Below are positions 33,435 to 41,775 of a stretch of DNA of 64,000 nucleotides, piece after piece. The notes beneath the pieces are model-generated. The model was not told the DNA's origin and made no database searches. It was given only the letters and a program-made list of their open reading frames with translations. The position numbers and the translations under genes are program-made. Positions within the stretch are counted from its first letter, which is position 1; each line of letters starts with the position of its first letter. This DNA comes from Clostridiales bacterium. GTDB lineage: Bacteria; Bacillota; Clostridia; Saccharofermentanales; Saccharofermentanaceae. The stretch spans positions 1 through 64,000 of the forward strand of contig JAFVAY010000009.1 in assembly GCA_017480325.1 (NCBI GenBank). The letters are read 5' to 3'.

Positions 33435-34060
33435 TATGCGATAAGCCTGTTCTTCAGTGCGGACTCGAACTCTACGAGGTTGGCGCAGGCAATTATCTCC
33501 GTATTGTCCTCCAGAAGTATCTCCTCATCGCCTTTTACAAGCACGGTCATGGGGACTCCCATCTTACGCAGAAGGAGGAGCTGGTAGTCCTTTGAGGTCT
33601 CCTTCGACAGGTACTTACAAAGAAGTCTTAATACCTGCTTCGCATCCTCGAGATAGAATCCCTGAAGCTTCATAAGGTGGTCTACTACATACATGGAGAA
33701 GACATCATTGAAGTCGAGCTTGTCCTTCATCGGGAATACGCTTGTGAAGGCAGTCACGGAAAGCTTCGACACGATCTTAAGATCAGAGAAGTCCTGTAAA
33801 GGGATCTTGAAGCTCTTTACATTGGCAGAGAAAAGCTCCTGCATCTGCTCCACCGTAAGCTCACTCTTAAGCTCCTGGATACGCTCGATCCTGGTTAGGA
33901 CCTTCTCGCGAGGAAGATATGTGGCCTGCCCTATATCGGTAGCCTTGTGGATAAACCAACTCTCAGGTATGAGACCTAATCTCTTCCACCTATAAAGAGT
34001 ACCGTAAGAGATATGAGTTTCCTTAAGAAGATCGATCTTTGAGATAAGCTGTTCTTCCAT
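33434..34060 (-). CDS. YhbD-like DUF4004 regulator
   Basis: 208 residues. The N-terminus, ISKIDLLKETHISYGTLYRWKRLGLIPESWFI, is the MerR-like helix-turn-helix of DUF4004/YhbD proteins, followed by TYLPREKVLTRIERI. The rest is helical with a bactofilin-region partner in Bacillus, where yhbD lies with yhbE/yhbF; here the partner is ArsR instead. ATG after GAGGAAG; it shares its operon with arsR. Confidence 0.85.
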   Translation of the reverse strand: MEEQLISKIDLLKETHISYGTLYRWKRLGLIPESWFIHKATDIGQATYLPREKVLTRIERIQELKSELTVEQMQELFSANVKSFKIPLQDFSDLKIVSKLSVTAFTSVFPMKDKLDFNDVFSMYVVDHLMKLQGFYLEDAKQVLRLLCKYLSKETSKDYQLLLLRKMGVPMTVLVKGDEEILLEDNTEIIACANLVEFESALKNRLIA

Positions 34061-34081
34061 TTAAGACACTTCCTCACTTTC

Positions 34082-34113
34082 ACATTGTTATGGATATTTT
34101 AGATTAACAATGT
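34082..34113 (-). promoter_or_regulatory. promoter region and 9-base inverted-repeat operator of yhbD-arsR
   Basis: Perfect arms ACATTGTTA and TAACAATGT separated by 14 bases that contain a TAAAAT -10 box (minus strand). Such an arrangement over the -10 is typical for ArsR-type operators. The start codon at 34060 lies 22 bases on. Confidence 0.65.
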
Positions 34114-34153
34114 TACAAGCAAGGGTCATCGCGGTGTTTTAAATGATACAATC

Positions 34154-36787
34154 CTAGCCGAAGGCGGCAAGTCTCCATGAATCCCTGTCAAAGACCTCCG
34201 TTCCCTCGAACAGATACCAATACCCGTAGATGAAGCGATTGGCATCTCCCTCCGCCCCGGTATCGGTCACTACGTTTATATCCCAGGAGTCATACACGCA
34301 TATAACTCCGTCGTAATCATCCAAGGCTACTATGGGATTTCCGGTGAAGGGATTAACAGGCTCCTCCACGATGCCGTAAGATGCAAGGTAAGGAACATCG
34401 GCATTGGTCATTACGTCATTACAGATGTTAAAGCCTGTTGAATCGAAGTCCTTCACCATAAGTACCGGGTTGTAGCACTCTATGTTCGAATACTCGGTAC
34501 TTGAATCAGGGATGGATGTATCCTCGTTAATTATACCGACTCCGTGATCTGACACGATTATTATCCTGGTGTTATCCCAGACACCCATTCTCCTCATATA
34601 ATCGAAGTACTGACCGAGCAGAATATAGGAAGCTGCATTAACATGATAATGACTCATACCTCCGACTGTATCCATAGCAAGAGTGTATCCGTTTATAGTG
34701 GCATCAAATCTGCCCTCATTCTCAGAATCATAGTCATAATTATCGACATACTGTGCAGGCACATAATCAGGCTCCTCAAGGATCTGAGGCGAATGCGTCA
34801 GCACATTCGCGATATACATGAAGGTATCGGTATCATCCTCGGTAATGCTTGTGATATTGGATAGATTATTAAGTATATTGTAGCTGTTCATCGTCTCCTG
34901 GTTCACTCCGTATGCATGAGATATATCAGAAGCCTCCTGAGGGATAGTATATGCCTCTTCACAGCCGTCCTTACCAAGCTGCGTCGCATTATAGTTACCG
35001 TTATCATAAAGCAGGCTCTGCATGATAAGAGGACTCGCCTTCATGATCGCATAACAGAAGAAATTTCTGTTAAGAAGACTTCCCCTCATCACATAGAAAT
35101 CGTAGTTATCAAAGTAAGGATTACCTCTGGTGTGATATGCGTTGATCCCCTCATACCCCTCCTGATCGAACACACTCAGGTCAGGCACCTGCTGATATCC
35201 GGCGTAAGGCGGATCACACACCGTCACCCGGAAGCCCTCCTGCTCGAAGACAAGCGGCATCACCGACAGTGCTTCGTTCTGTGTCTGAAGAAGAGTTTTA
35301 TCAAGATCAGCTGCTATATTCTGCGGAGTATAATCGTATCCTCCGAATAATGCAGGAGTTGCGTGCTTGGTACAGAATCCGAAGGAAATCGTATTGGGAT
35401 AATAAGTAAATCCGTCGAATTGCTCCTGAAGATACGGAAGCTCATCGAATACATAAGGCACCAGACAACCAAGAGCCCGGTCCAGCATTATCACCATCAC
35501 ATTTCTTCCGTCTGTCGAGAGAGTAAATGACGGGACCTCGAAGACAAGATCATCAGAGGTCTTTTTATATTCGGCATTGATATCGATAAGATAATAGACA
35601 CCCATAATGACACACCCGATTACTAGAACCGTAGCAAGTCCGTCGGCAACGCGCTTTAACCGATGTGACATCACAATAAATATGGCGGCAATTACAATAC
35701 ACAGAATAAGATTAATCACTGTCTCAGAGGCTTGAAACCCGAAGGCATCTTCGTACTCAAGAGTCTGTGTAAGAATGCCGAGCTTGGTTCCGAAGAATAG
35801 ATACGTAACAAGCGATGTAGGACAAAGCGCCCACCATATCCTGCTTATGATAAGCCTTCCTCGGTCTCCGGCGAGACTGAAGAAAACACCGCCCCATATA
35901 AGGAAATACCCTGCCGCGATCAGGCACGAATGAACAACGAATACGACCGGGGATCTGATGTCCATATAATCGACAAAATCCATCGGGGATGATCTTATAA
36001 CCGATGCGGGAATCTGTATTCCTATCAAAGCTGTAAGGAACAAGCCACTTAATATGAATATACTACCGGAGCCCTTAGAAGCTTTACGATAGGAGACTTC
36101 AGATAAGACCTCCGATTTGCCTGCTCTTACGCGGCTTACGATGTTCTTCCCTAACGAGAAGATATTATTAAGCGTCCAATAGAACACCAGACCTGAGGGT
36201 GACCTATATAACAGCACCAGAAACAACAGCGACATCATAAGAAGCTGAAGCTTACTGCTCCTTGGAAGCTCCCTGGAATATATAAAGGCCGATATAAGAT
36301 TAATAAGCGTCATAAGGATCGGGAGCACATTGATCCCTATTCCGTATATCTCCAGCATTCGGTCAGGTGCACCGAGATCGGCTATGGGACCGAAGGCTAC
36401 ACCCCGGATAAGACTTAGCTCCGATAAGAATTTATATGCTGCTATGAAGAAGGGAATCTGAAGAATAAGTGACAGCGATCCCTTTAAGGAAGCCATAGGA
36501 GAGTATCCGTTCTGTGCATAATAGGTATTAAGCATCATCACACGCTCGTCACCTCTGAAGCTCTTCTTAATATGATCGATTCCGTCCTTAAGACCGGCTT
36601 CGAGCGCTCTTTCTTCCCTTTGAACTTCGTCTGCACGCCTGTAAAGAGGAAGGACCAGAATATTAACTGCCAAGCTTAGAACAACGATCGCGAATCCCGG
36701 ATGAAACACAATTCTGTTCGCGATCGTAAAAACCACTTCAAAAAGCAGCACCAGAGGATAAATAAGTAATGTGTAAAGAAACTCCAT
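34154..36787 (-). CDS. YidC/Oxa1-like insertase domain fused to a sulfatase-family domain
   Basis: 877 residues from ATG 36787. About 1-240 is a YidC/Oxa1 core: an early helix, FHPGFAIVVLSLAVNILVLPLY, a Lys/Glu coiled hairpin, PFFIAAYKFL, and the last segment SPSGLVFYWTLNNIFSLGKNI. Five or so more membrane helices follow. The C-terminal region from about 430 is an alkaline-phosphatase/sulfatase fold: NVMVIMLDRALG (first metal Asp), CTKHATPALFGGYDYTP (nucleophile threonine region), and IIIVSDHGVG (metal DHG). This suggests a phosphate- or glycerophosphate-transferring enzyme built on an insertase scaffold. Not the main YidC, which normally lies near rpmH. Confidence 0.85.
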   Translation of the reverse strand: MEFLYTLLIYPLVLLFEVVFTIANRIVFHPGFAIVVLSLAVNILVLPLYRRADEVQREERALEAGLKDGIDHIKKSFRGDERVMMLNTYYAQNGYSPMASLKGSLSLILQIPFFIAAYKFLSELSLIRGVAFGPIADLGAPDRMLEIYGIGINVLPILMTLINLISAFIYSRELPRSSKLQLLMMSLLFLVLLYRSPSGLVFYWTLNNIFSLGKNIVSRVRAGKSEVLSEVSYRKASKGSGSIFILSGLFLTALIGIQIPASVIRSSPMDFVDYMDIRSPVVFVVHSCLIAAGYFLIWGGVFFSLAGDRGRLIISRIWWALCPTSLVTYLFFGTKLGILTQTLEYEDAFGFQASETVINLILCIVIAAIFIVMSHRLKRVADGLATVLVIGCVIMGVYYLIDINAEYKKTSDDLVFEVPSFTLSTDGRNVMVIMLDRALGCLVPYVFDELPYLQEQFDGFTYYPNTISFGFCTKHATPALFGGYDYTPQNIAADLDKTLLQTQNEALSVMPLVFEQEGFRVTVCDPPYAGYQQVPDLSVFDQEGYEGINAYHTRGNPYFDNYDFYVMRGSLLNRNFFCYAIMKASPLIMQSLLYDNGNYNATQLGKDGCEEAYTIPQEASDISHAYGVNQETMNSYNILNNLSNITSITEDDTDTFMYIANVLTHSPQILEEPDYVPAQYVDNYDYDSENEGRFDATINGYTLAMDTVGGMSHYHVNAASYILLGQYFDYMRRMGVWDNTRIIIVSDHGVGIINEDTSIPDSSTEYSNIECYNPVLMVKDFDSTGFNICNDVMTNADVPYLASYGIVEEPVNPFTGNPIVALDDYDGVICVYDSWDINVVTDTGAEGDANRFIYGYWYLFEGTEVFDRDSWRLAAFG

Positions 36788-36809
36788 CAGATACCGACCA
36801 CTGTCAAAG

Positions 36810-36831
36810 GCCACCTCGCGGTGGCCTTCCA
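36810..36831 (-). repeat. GC-rich hairpin just before the YidC-sulfatase gene
   Basis: AAGGCCACC-GCGA-GGTGGCCTT is a nine-pair stem with a short loop. On the minus strand it is followed by TGACAG, so there is no T-tract. It sits 23 bases before ATG 36787 and could mask translation or end the upstream transcript inefficiently. Confidence 0.6.
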
Positions 36832-36857
36832 AGATATTAATCTGTTAAACCGACTGA

Positions 36858-37466
36858 TCAAAAGCCCAGCGCTGTTGCCATGTCAGAGAAGAATTTCTCG
36901 AAGGGCCAGATAAAATCAGATATGGACTGTCCCATGACAAATGTAGCAATGATCGCGAATATCAGGAATACGATTATAAGTATCACGTAGCCAGCTAGGA
37001 TAGCTCTGGCAAAATTCTTGAAGTTCTTGTTACGCGGGATCAGGGAGAACAGCAGAGTAAATACGAGACCTATAACGGGAAGCATACACAGGATGCCTGT
37101 CCAGAAGAACACACCGGTACTTACAGGTCTGTAGTCCTTGGGGCACTGCTCAACCTTGGTCTGATACTCGGCAGCCTTCTTAGCCTTCTTCTCGATCTTG
37201 GCCTTCTTCTTAGCCTCTTCCTTCTGAGCCTTCTTAGTAGCCTTCTCAGCGGCTGCCTTCTCGGCTGCTATCTTGTCGGAAGCTGCCTTATCAACCAGAG
37301 GTGCTGCCTCGGAAGCTACCGCTTCCACCTTAGTCTCAGCATCCTTCTTGGTAGATTCAGAAGCCTTTACGGGTGATGCTGCTTCTATAACCTCCGGAGC
37401 CGGGGCATTCTTGATCTCATCCTCGAGAGCGGAAACGCCCTCCTTTGCCTTATCCTTTCCAGCCAT
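36858..37466 (-). CDS. Lys/Ala-rich protein with C-terminal membrane helices
   Basis: 202 residues. Residues 1 to about 110 are charged and low complexity (AEKAAAEKATKKAQKEEAKK), likely a long helix in the cytoplasm; then GVFFWTGILCMLPVIGLVFTLLF, a polar loop and a second pair of hydrophobic segments. No known family. It precedes the YidC-sulfatase gene by 70 bases. A linker or tether role is possible. Confidence 0.7.
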   Translation of the reverse strand: MAGKDKAKEGVSALEDEIKNAPAPEVIEAASPVKASESTKKDAETKVEAVASEAAPLVDKAASDKIAAEKAAAEKATKKAQKEEAKKKAKIEKKAKKAAEYQTKVEQCPKDYRPVSTGVFFWTGILCMLPVIGLVFTLLFSLIPRNKNFKNFARAILAGYVILIIVFLIFAIIATFVMGQSISDFIWPFEKFFSDMATALGF

Positions 37467-37492
37467 GGATGTTACCTCCTCAATTTTCGTTG

Positions 37493-37522
37493 ATTATAAC
37501 ATATTGTGAATAAGACATACAA
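37493..37522 (-). promoter_or_regulatory. promoter of the Lys/Ala-rich membrane protein gene
   Basis: Minus-strand TTGTAT (37517-37522), 18-base spacer ending TGT, TATAAT (37493-37498). The -35 overlaps the T-run of the preceding terminator. Confidence 0.6.
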
Positions 37523-37546
37523 AAAGCCGCGGATAAACTCCGCGAC
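37521..37546 (-). terminator. terminator of the tOB lipoprotein gene
   Basis: Stem GTCGCGGA / TCCGCGGC with a small loop, then TTTTTG on the minus strand. About 33 bases after the lipoprotein stop. Confidence 0.8.
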
Positions 37547-37578
37547 CTTATGAATTCATCAGTATTATCTGCCGGTAA

Positions 37579-38337
37579 TTATCTTACTGTAACAGAAGTG
37601 ATGTGGGGGTTAACACCCTCGTACCAGTAAAGGTAACCGGCAACATCGATCGTATCACCTACATTCAAGCCCTCAACAGCCTGATATACATCAGTATCAG
37701 CACCTGTGAGGTAAGATTCAACTGTGAATGTGTAAGATACATCACCGTTGGAAACCTTGAAGTAGAGGTCATCACCCTGTGAACCGGATCCGTCATAGCT
37801 ATAGAGGAATGCCTCTTCGTTATCACCGATAGCCTCAACTGTAAGACCTGTCATGGTGAAATACTCGTTCTGATGAGCAAGAAGAGCATCCTCATCGGCA
37901 AAATCAGCTGTAAGGTCAACAGCAGCGATAGCAATACCGTCAACATCCGTGAACTCGAAAGTTGCATCAGCGATCTCGATCTCACCTGCCCACTCGCTCT
38001 TGTAGCCTGTTACAAGAATAGTTGTACCTGCTGTAAGGTTTGCAGCATCCTCTTCAGAGCAAGCCATGTTATAGATAAAGTAAGCACCGTCAGCATCAGC
38101 AGCGTAAACTGTGATCTTATTGTCCCACCAGGACTGTGTAGCCATAACTGTGCAAAGTACTGTCACCTCAGAATCAATCTCAGCTGCGTCGTATTCTGCA
38201 TGTGACATTGCATCGTACTCGGAAGCAACAGCCTCTGTCTCAGCAACCGTCTCTGCTGTCTCGTTAGAGCAGGCGAATACGGAAAGAGCCAAAGCAGCGA
38301 TTGCCACGATGGAAATTAACTTCTTCATAGTCTTCAT
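37579..38337 (-). CDS. lipoprotein with two OB-fold-like domains
   Basis: 252 residues from ATG 38337 (MKTMKKLISIV) with AAGGAG just upstream. The signal peptide ends in SVFAC (Cys about 23), so it is an Lgt substrate. The mature part has two beta-rich repeats, VTVLCTVMATQSWWDNKITVY and EYFTMTGLTVEA, each resembling the tOB/OB nucleic- or sugar-binding fold, and a final GLNVGDTIDVAGYLYWYEG segment. It is secreted and strongly acidic. Ligand unknown. Confidence 0.75.
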   Translation of the reverse strand: MKTMKKLISIVAIAALALSVFACSNETAETVAETEAVASEYDAMSHAEYDAAEIDSEVTVLCTVMATQSWWDNKITVYAADADGAYFIYNMACSEEDAANLTAGTTILVTGYKSEWAGEIEIADATFEFTDVDGIAIAAVDLTADFADEDALLAHQNEYFTMTGLTVEAIGDNEEAFLYSYDGSGSQGDDLYFKVSNGDVSYTFTVESYLTGADTDVYQAVEGLNVGDTIDVAGYLYWYEGVNPHITSVTVR

Positions 38338-38391
38338 AACTCCTTCTTGCCGGGCACTCATATAGTTAATGCACCCGATAACTTGATTGTA

Positions 38392-38397
38392 ATTATA
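38392..38397 (-). promoter_or_regulatory. possible -10 box for the lipoprotein gene
   Basis: A perfect TATAAT on the minus strand, 55 bases before ATG 38337; a weak CTTTTA lies 17 bases upstream. Confidence 0.4.
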
Positions 38398-38416
38398 TCC
38401 CTTTGAAGTTCAGGTA

Positions 38417-38443
38417 AAAGCGTTTCAGAATTTTTTCCGCTTT
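38417..38443 (-). terminator. weak terminator after the sugar-binding protein gene
   Basis: Six-pair stem AAAGCG / CGCTTT overlapping the last codons, with a 15-base loop and TTTTAC after it. Weak, but the only candidate there. Confidence 0.35.
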
Positions 38444-40017
38444 TTGACCAAATCAGTGGCAAAATAAGCACCTATTCCTATCCAAACTACACCAAGAGAT
38501 ATAAGCAGTATTTTGGATTCCTTAGGCAGAGGTCCGAGCGCCGTCTTACTGTCCTTGGACCAGGATAACTGATCAAGTCTGTAGAGTGCCGTCACCTCAG
38601 AATACAGGTTCGAGATATAGGCATCATCGACGGTCTCCCTTCTCCTTACGGATTTGACCGTACTGTCTATGAGCTGTGCCGCCGCGTTACGAAGCGACGT
38701 GGAGCCGTTAAATACCGGCGTCACGAAGGTGTTATTAATATTCTGAAGGAACATATTCGTCACGGCTATCTTGACATCATACTGCTGTGGATCGTTAAGA
38801 TAAGCCTGATACTCCGAGGACTCCTGTGCCTTAGAGGTCACCGGCACATATCCTTCAGTACCTGCATAAGCCACCTGCACATCGTTAGTAAGCAGATACT
38901 GCGCGAAAAGCCATGCCGCCAGCACCTCCTGCGGATCCTCCTTGTTAAATACACACACGGACGGACCCTGAGAAATCATTCGGGGCTCCTCTATATTGAA
39001 TTGAGGCACCGGCCTTACGACAGTCTCGAAGTCAACAACATCGCTCTCATGGATATCGGACAGAGGGGCCTCCGAGCCCATCCATGTCGATCCGGCCGTA
39101 GAATCCACAGCGAATATACATTGACCCGCGTTAAGGAAGTTGCCGGGATAGCCTGACACCGTGAAGGTGGAGAATGCGCCTGCGGCTACCTCATCAGCGA
39201 TCGTATGAAGGATCGATGATGTCGTATCGTTAAATATCTCTATATTTCCCGACGAATCCGAATAACCGGCATCAAGCTGACGAAGCATGGTGATCATCAT
39301 GTTATCGGATGACTTGTAGATGAACGGGATCAAGACCTGCTGGCCGTTGACTGCGAAGGTACCGTCAGGGTTTTTAGCGGTAGCCGCATTACTGACCTCC
39401 CAGATGTAATCCCATGTCACCATATCGGGGACCTCGAAGCCTAATGCTTCGACATAGGTCTTATTGATATACAAGGCCTCCGTAGACCTCATGTAAGGCA
39501 TACAGTAATAAGTGCCGTTTATCATGCACTCATTAAGAAATTCAGGAACTATCTCATCTACCGAAGGAGAATCAAAGAGGACCTCCGTCCCTCCCAGACC
39601 ATAACGCTCATCCGTGAACAGATTATCCAGAGGGACCACTGTGTTCTCGCCCGATATATAGGTCGCGATATGATCCGGATAGGTTATACAGACGTTGGGA
39701 GTTGTATCCGTAGCGATATTCGTTATGACATCGTTATAGATCTTGTTGTAGTCCGTATAAAGCCTAAGGTTGACATCTATATTCGGATACAGCTCCTCGA
39801 AGTCGGCTATAGCCTGATTATAGATATTGGTCTGATTGATATTGGTATCGTTTTTTGCCCAGAAGGTGATGCTGAATTGCCTTGATGCATCAAACTCCTC
39901 AGGAACGATGAACTCGTTACGAGAAGTCTTCCCGTGACACCCTGTAAGTGCGAGGGACGAGAAGGCAAAGGTAAAAGCAAGAATTGAAGCATAAACTCTG
40001 CGTCGCATAGATATCAT
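38425..40017 (-). CDS. ABC sugar-binding lipoprotein with C-terminal membrane anchor
   Basis: 530 residues. The signal peptide ends in LALTGC. The mature protein is a family 1 solute-binding protein (FSITFWAKNDTN near the N-terminus, PNVCITYPDHIATYI, an ALYINK-like core). Unlike most members it ends with a second hydrophobic helix (ILLISLGVVWIGIGAYFATDL) and a basic tail, so it would be held to the membrane at both ends. It overlaps the permease gene (ATGA). Sugar type unknown. Confidence 0.88.
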   Translation of the reverse strand: MISMRRRVYASILAFTFAFSSLALTGCHGKTSRNEFIVPEEFDASRQFSITFWAKNDTNINQTNIYNQAIADFEELYPNIDVNLRLYTDYNKIYNDVITNIATDTTPNVCITYPDHIATYISGENTVVPLDNLFTDERYGLGGTEVLFDSPSVDEIVPEFLNECMINGTYYCMPYMRSTEALYINKTYVEALGFEVPDMVTWDYIWEVSNAATAKNPDGTFAVNGQQVLIPFIYKSSDNMMITMLRQLDAGYSDSSGNIEIFNDTTSSILHTIADEVAAGAFSTFTVSGYPGNFLNAGQCIFAVDSTAGSTWMGSEAPLSDIHESDVVDFETVVRPVPQFNIEEPRMISQGPSVCVFNKEDPQEVLAAWLFAQYLLTNDVQVAYAGTEGYVPVTSKAQESSEYQAYLNDPQQYDVKIAVTNMFLQNINNTFVTPVFNGSTSLRNAAAQLIDSTVKSVRRRETVDDAYISNLYSEVTALYRLDQLSWSKDSKTALGPLPKESKILLISLGVVWIGIGAYFATDLVKKRKKF

Positions 40018-40838
40018 CCCTTTATTCCCTCCCTTGACACTCCTGCCATGATCTTCTTTCTGAAGATAAGGAAGAGGATAATAAGCGGTACCGACACAGC
40101 TACAACGGCTGCCATCATGGCCGGAATGTTATCGCGACCGAAGCCGTTCTCTCTTATCTCCTGGATGCCGTTACTTACCAGGAAAAAGTTGGGATCGTCT
40201 GTGATTAGGCGCGGCCACACATAGGAATTCCAGCACTCGATCACCTTAAGAATGATAACAGTAATGATCGTGGGGCGACATATCGGGACCATGACCTTGA
40301 ACAGATACTTAAACTCAGAAGTGCCGTCCACCTTCGCCGCATAATAAAGCTCATCCGGCACCTGTTCGAAGTTCTGTTTCAGAAGATAGATATAGAACAC
40401 CGAGGTCACCGACGGCAGTATAAGTCCCATAAAGGTATTACGCATCCCAAGATCAGTGATAGTAACAAAGTTCGTGATTATCACCAGCTCGTTCGGGATC
40501 ATCATCAGAGCCAGACACAGAACAAACATCAGATTTCTTCCTCTGAAGTCTATCCTCGCGAAGGCATAGGCCGCGAAGATTATGACCAACACCATCAGGG
40601 CCGTAGTGGCGAGAGTAAAGATCAGGGTATTGCCGAAGTACTTAGCCAGAGGCACCGCGGTAAAGGCAGACCTGTAGTTCTCGAAGGTGGGATGAGTCGC
40701 GTAGAACTTGGGTATTCTCTCCCCCGCATAGGAGGCGTAGCTTTTGAAGCTTGTAAGAACCATCCAGTAGAAGGGAAACAATACTACGACGGCCCATACC
40801 GATAGAAGGATGTAGATTATTGATTTTTTGACCTTCAT
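40014..40838 (-). CDS. ABC sugar permease (MalG-type)
   Basis: 274 residues, six membrane segments with the cytoplasmic EAA loop (DELYYAAKVDGTSEFKYLFKVMVP) that docks the ATPase, as in MalG-like carbohydrate permeases. Ten bases after the MalF-type gene; forms the heterodimeric channel with it. Confidence 0.93.
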   Translation of the reverse strand: MKVKKSIIYILLSVWAVVVLFPFYWMVLTSFKSYASYAGERIPKFYATHPTFENYRSAFTAVPLAKYFGNTLIFTLATTALMVLVIIFAAYAFARIDFRGRNLMFVLCLALMMIPNELVIITNFVTITDLGMRNTFMGLILPSVTSVFYIYLLKQNFEQVPDELYYAAKVDGTSEFKYLFKVMVPICRPTIITVIILKVIECWNSYVWPRLITDDPNFFLVSNGIQEIRENGFGRDNIPAMMAAVVAVSVPLIILFLIFRKKIMAGVSREGIKG

Positions 40839-40848
40839 ACAGCCCTCC

Positions 40849-41775
40849 TTAAGTATTATCGGTAGCCTTGGAGCTGACCATAAGATTGATGACCGTTATA
40901 GTAAGCACAATAGCGAAAAGCACTATTGCCGCAGCAGATGCATAGGAAGGATATCCGCCTCCGTCGCCGTAGAGCATGTCGTATACGTAGCCCACGATGG
41001 TATTCATGCCCGCGGCGTTAAGATTAATGCCGAAGATAGCTACAGCATCGGAGTACGCCTTGAAGGCTCCGATAAAGCCCGTGATTACAAGATAAACTAT
41101 CATCGGAGATATCATGGGAAGAGTTATTCTCCAGAATACCCTCCAGGACGATGTCCCGTCGATCTTAGCGGACTGATAGTAGACATCGGGAACCGAAGCC
41201 AGGGCAGAGGTCAGAATCAGTATTTTAAAGGGCATTACGATCCAGATAACGTAGATACAAAGGACCATCATCTTAGCCCAGTAGGGTCCGTCTATGAAGT
41301 CTATGGGACTTACGCCGAATTTGCCGATTATGAGGTTAACAAGGCCGTCGGTGTAGGGAGTCTTCTGGAAAAGGATCATGAATACAAGACCAACCGCCAG
41401 AGTATTCGTCACATAAGGCAGGAAGAATATGGTCTGATAAAGATTCTTCAATGCCTTAATGGAATTAAGGCCCAATGCGATCAGAAGCGATAAACCGGTA
41501 GATATCGGAACAGTGATGATAACCAGAATGAAGGTGTTCTTTACTGCCTTAAGGAAGTAAGGGTCCCTCAGGATGTACATATAGTTATAAAGTCCCATAC
41601 CGAAGGAGGTCTGGGATGCGGAGTTATAGCCTTCCTCGAAGGAGTAGATGAACACATCTATCAGAGGATAGATCATGAACGCCGCCAGAAACAGCAATGC
41701 CGGGAGAAGATAAAGCCATCCTCTTACCTCATTGGCGGTGCTGTTAACGCCGCTTAATGATTTCTTCGAGCTCAT
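40849..41775 (-). CDS. ABC sugar permease (MalF-type)
   Basis: 308 residues, six membrane segments with the EAA loop SVPDVYYQSAKIDGTSSWRVF. The polar N-terminus (MSSKKSLSGVNSTANEVRG) is cytoplasmic. Overlaps the ATPase stop by 4 bases. Partner of the MalG-type permease. Confidence 0.93.
   Translation of the reverse strand: MSSKKSLSGVNSTANEVRGWLYLLPALLFLAAFMIYPLIDVFIYSFEEGYNSASQTSFGMGLYNYMYILRDPYFLKAVKNTFILVIITVPISTGLSLLIALGLNSIKALKNLYQTIFFLPYVTNTLAVGLVFMILFQKTPYTDGLVNLIIGKFGVSPIDFIDGPYWAKMMVLCIYVIWIVMPFKILILTSALASVPDVYYQSAKIDGTSSWRVFWRITLPMISPMIVYLVITGFIGAFKAYSDAVAIFGINLNAAGMNTIVGYVYDMLYGDGGGYPSYASAAAIVLFAIVLTITVINLMVSSKATDNT

Noticed and set aside
34154..36787. This gene as the main housekeeping YidC
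   Set aside because: It lacks the usual rpmH-rnpA-yidC-jag context and carries a large sulfatase domain.
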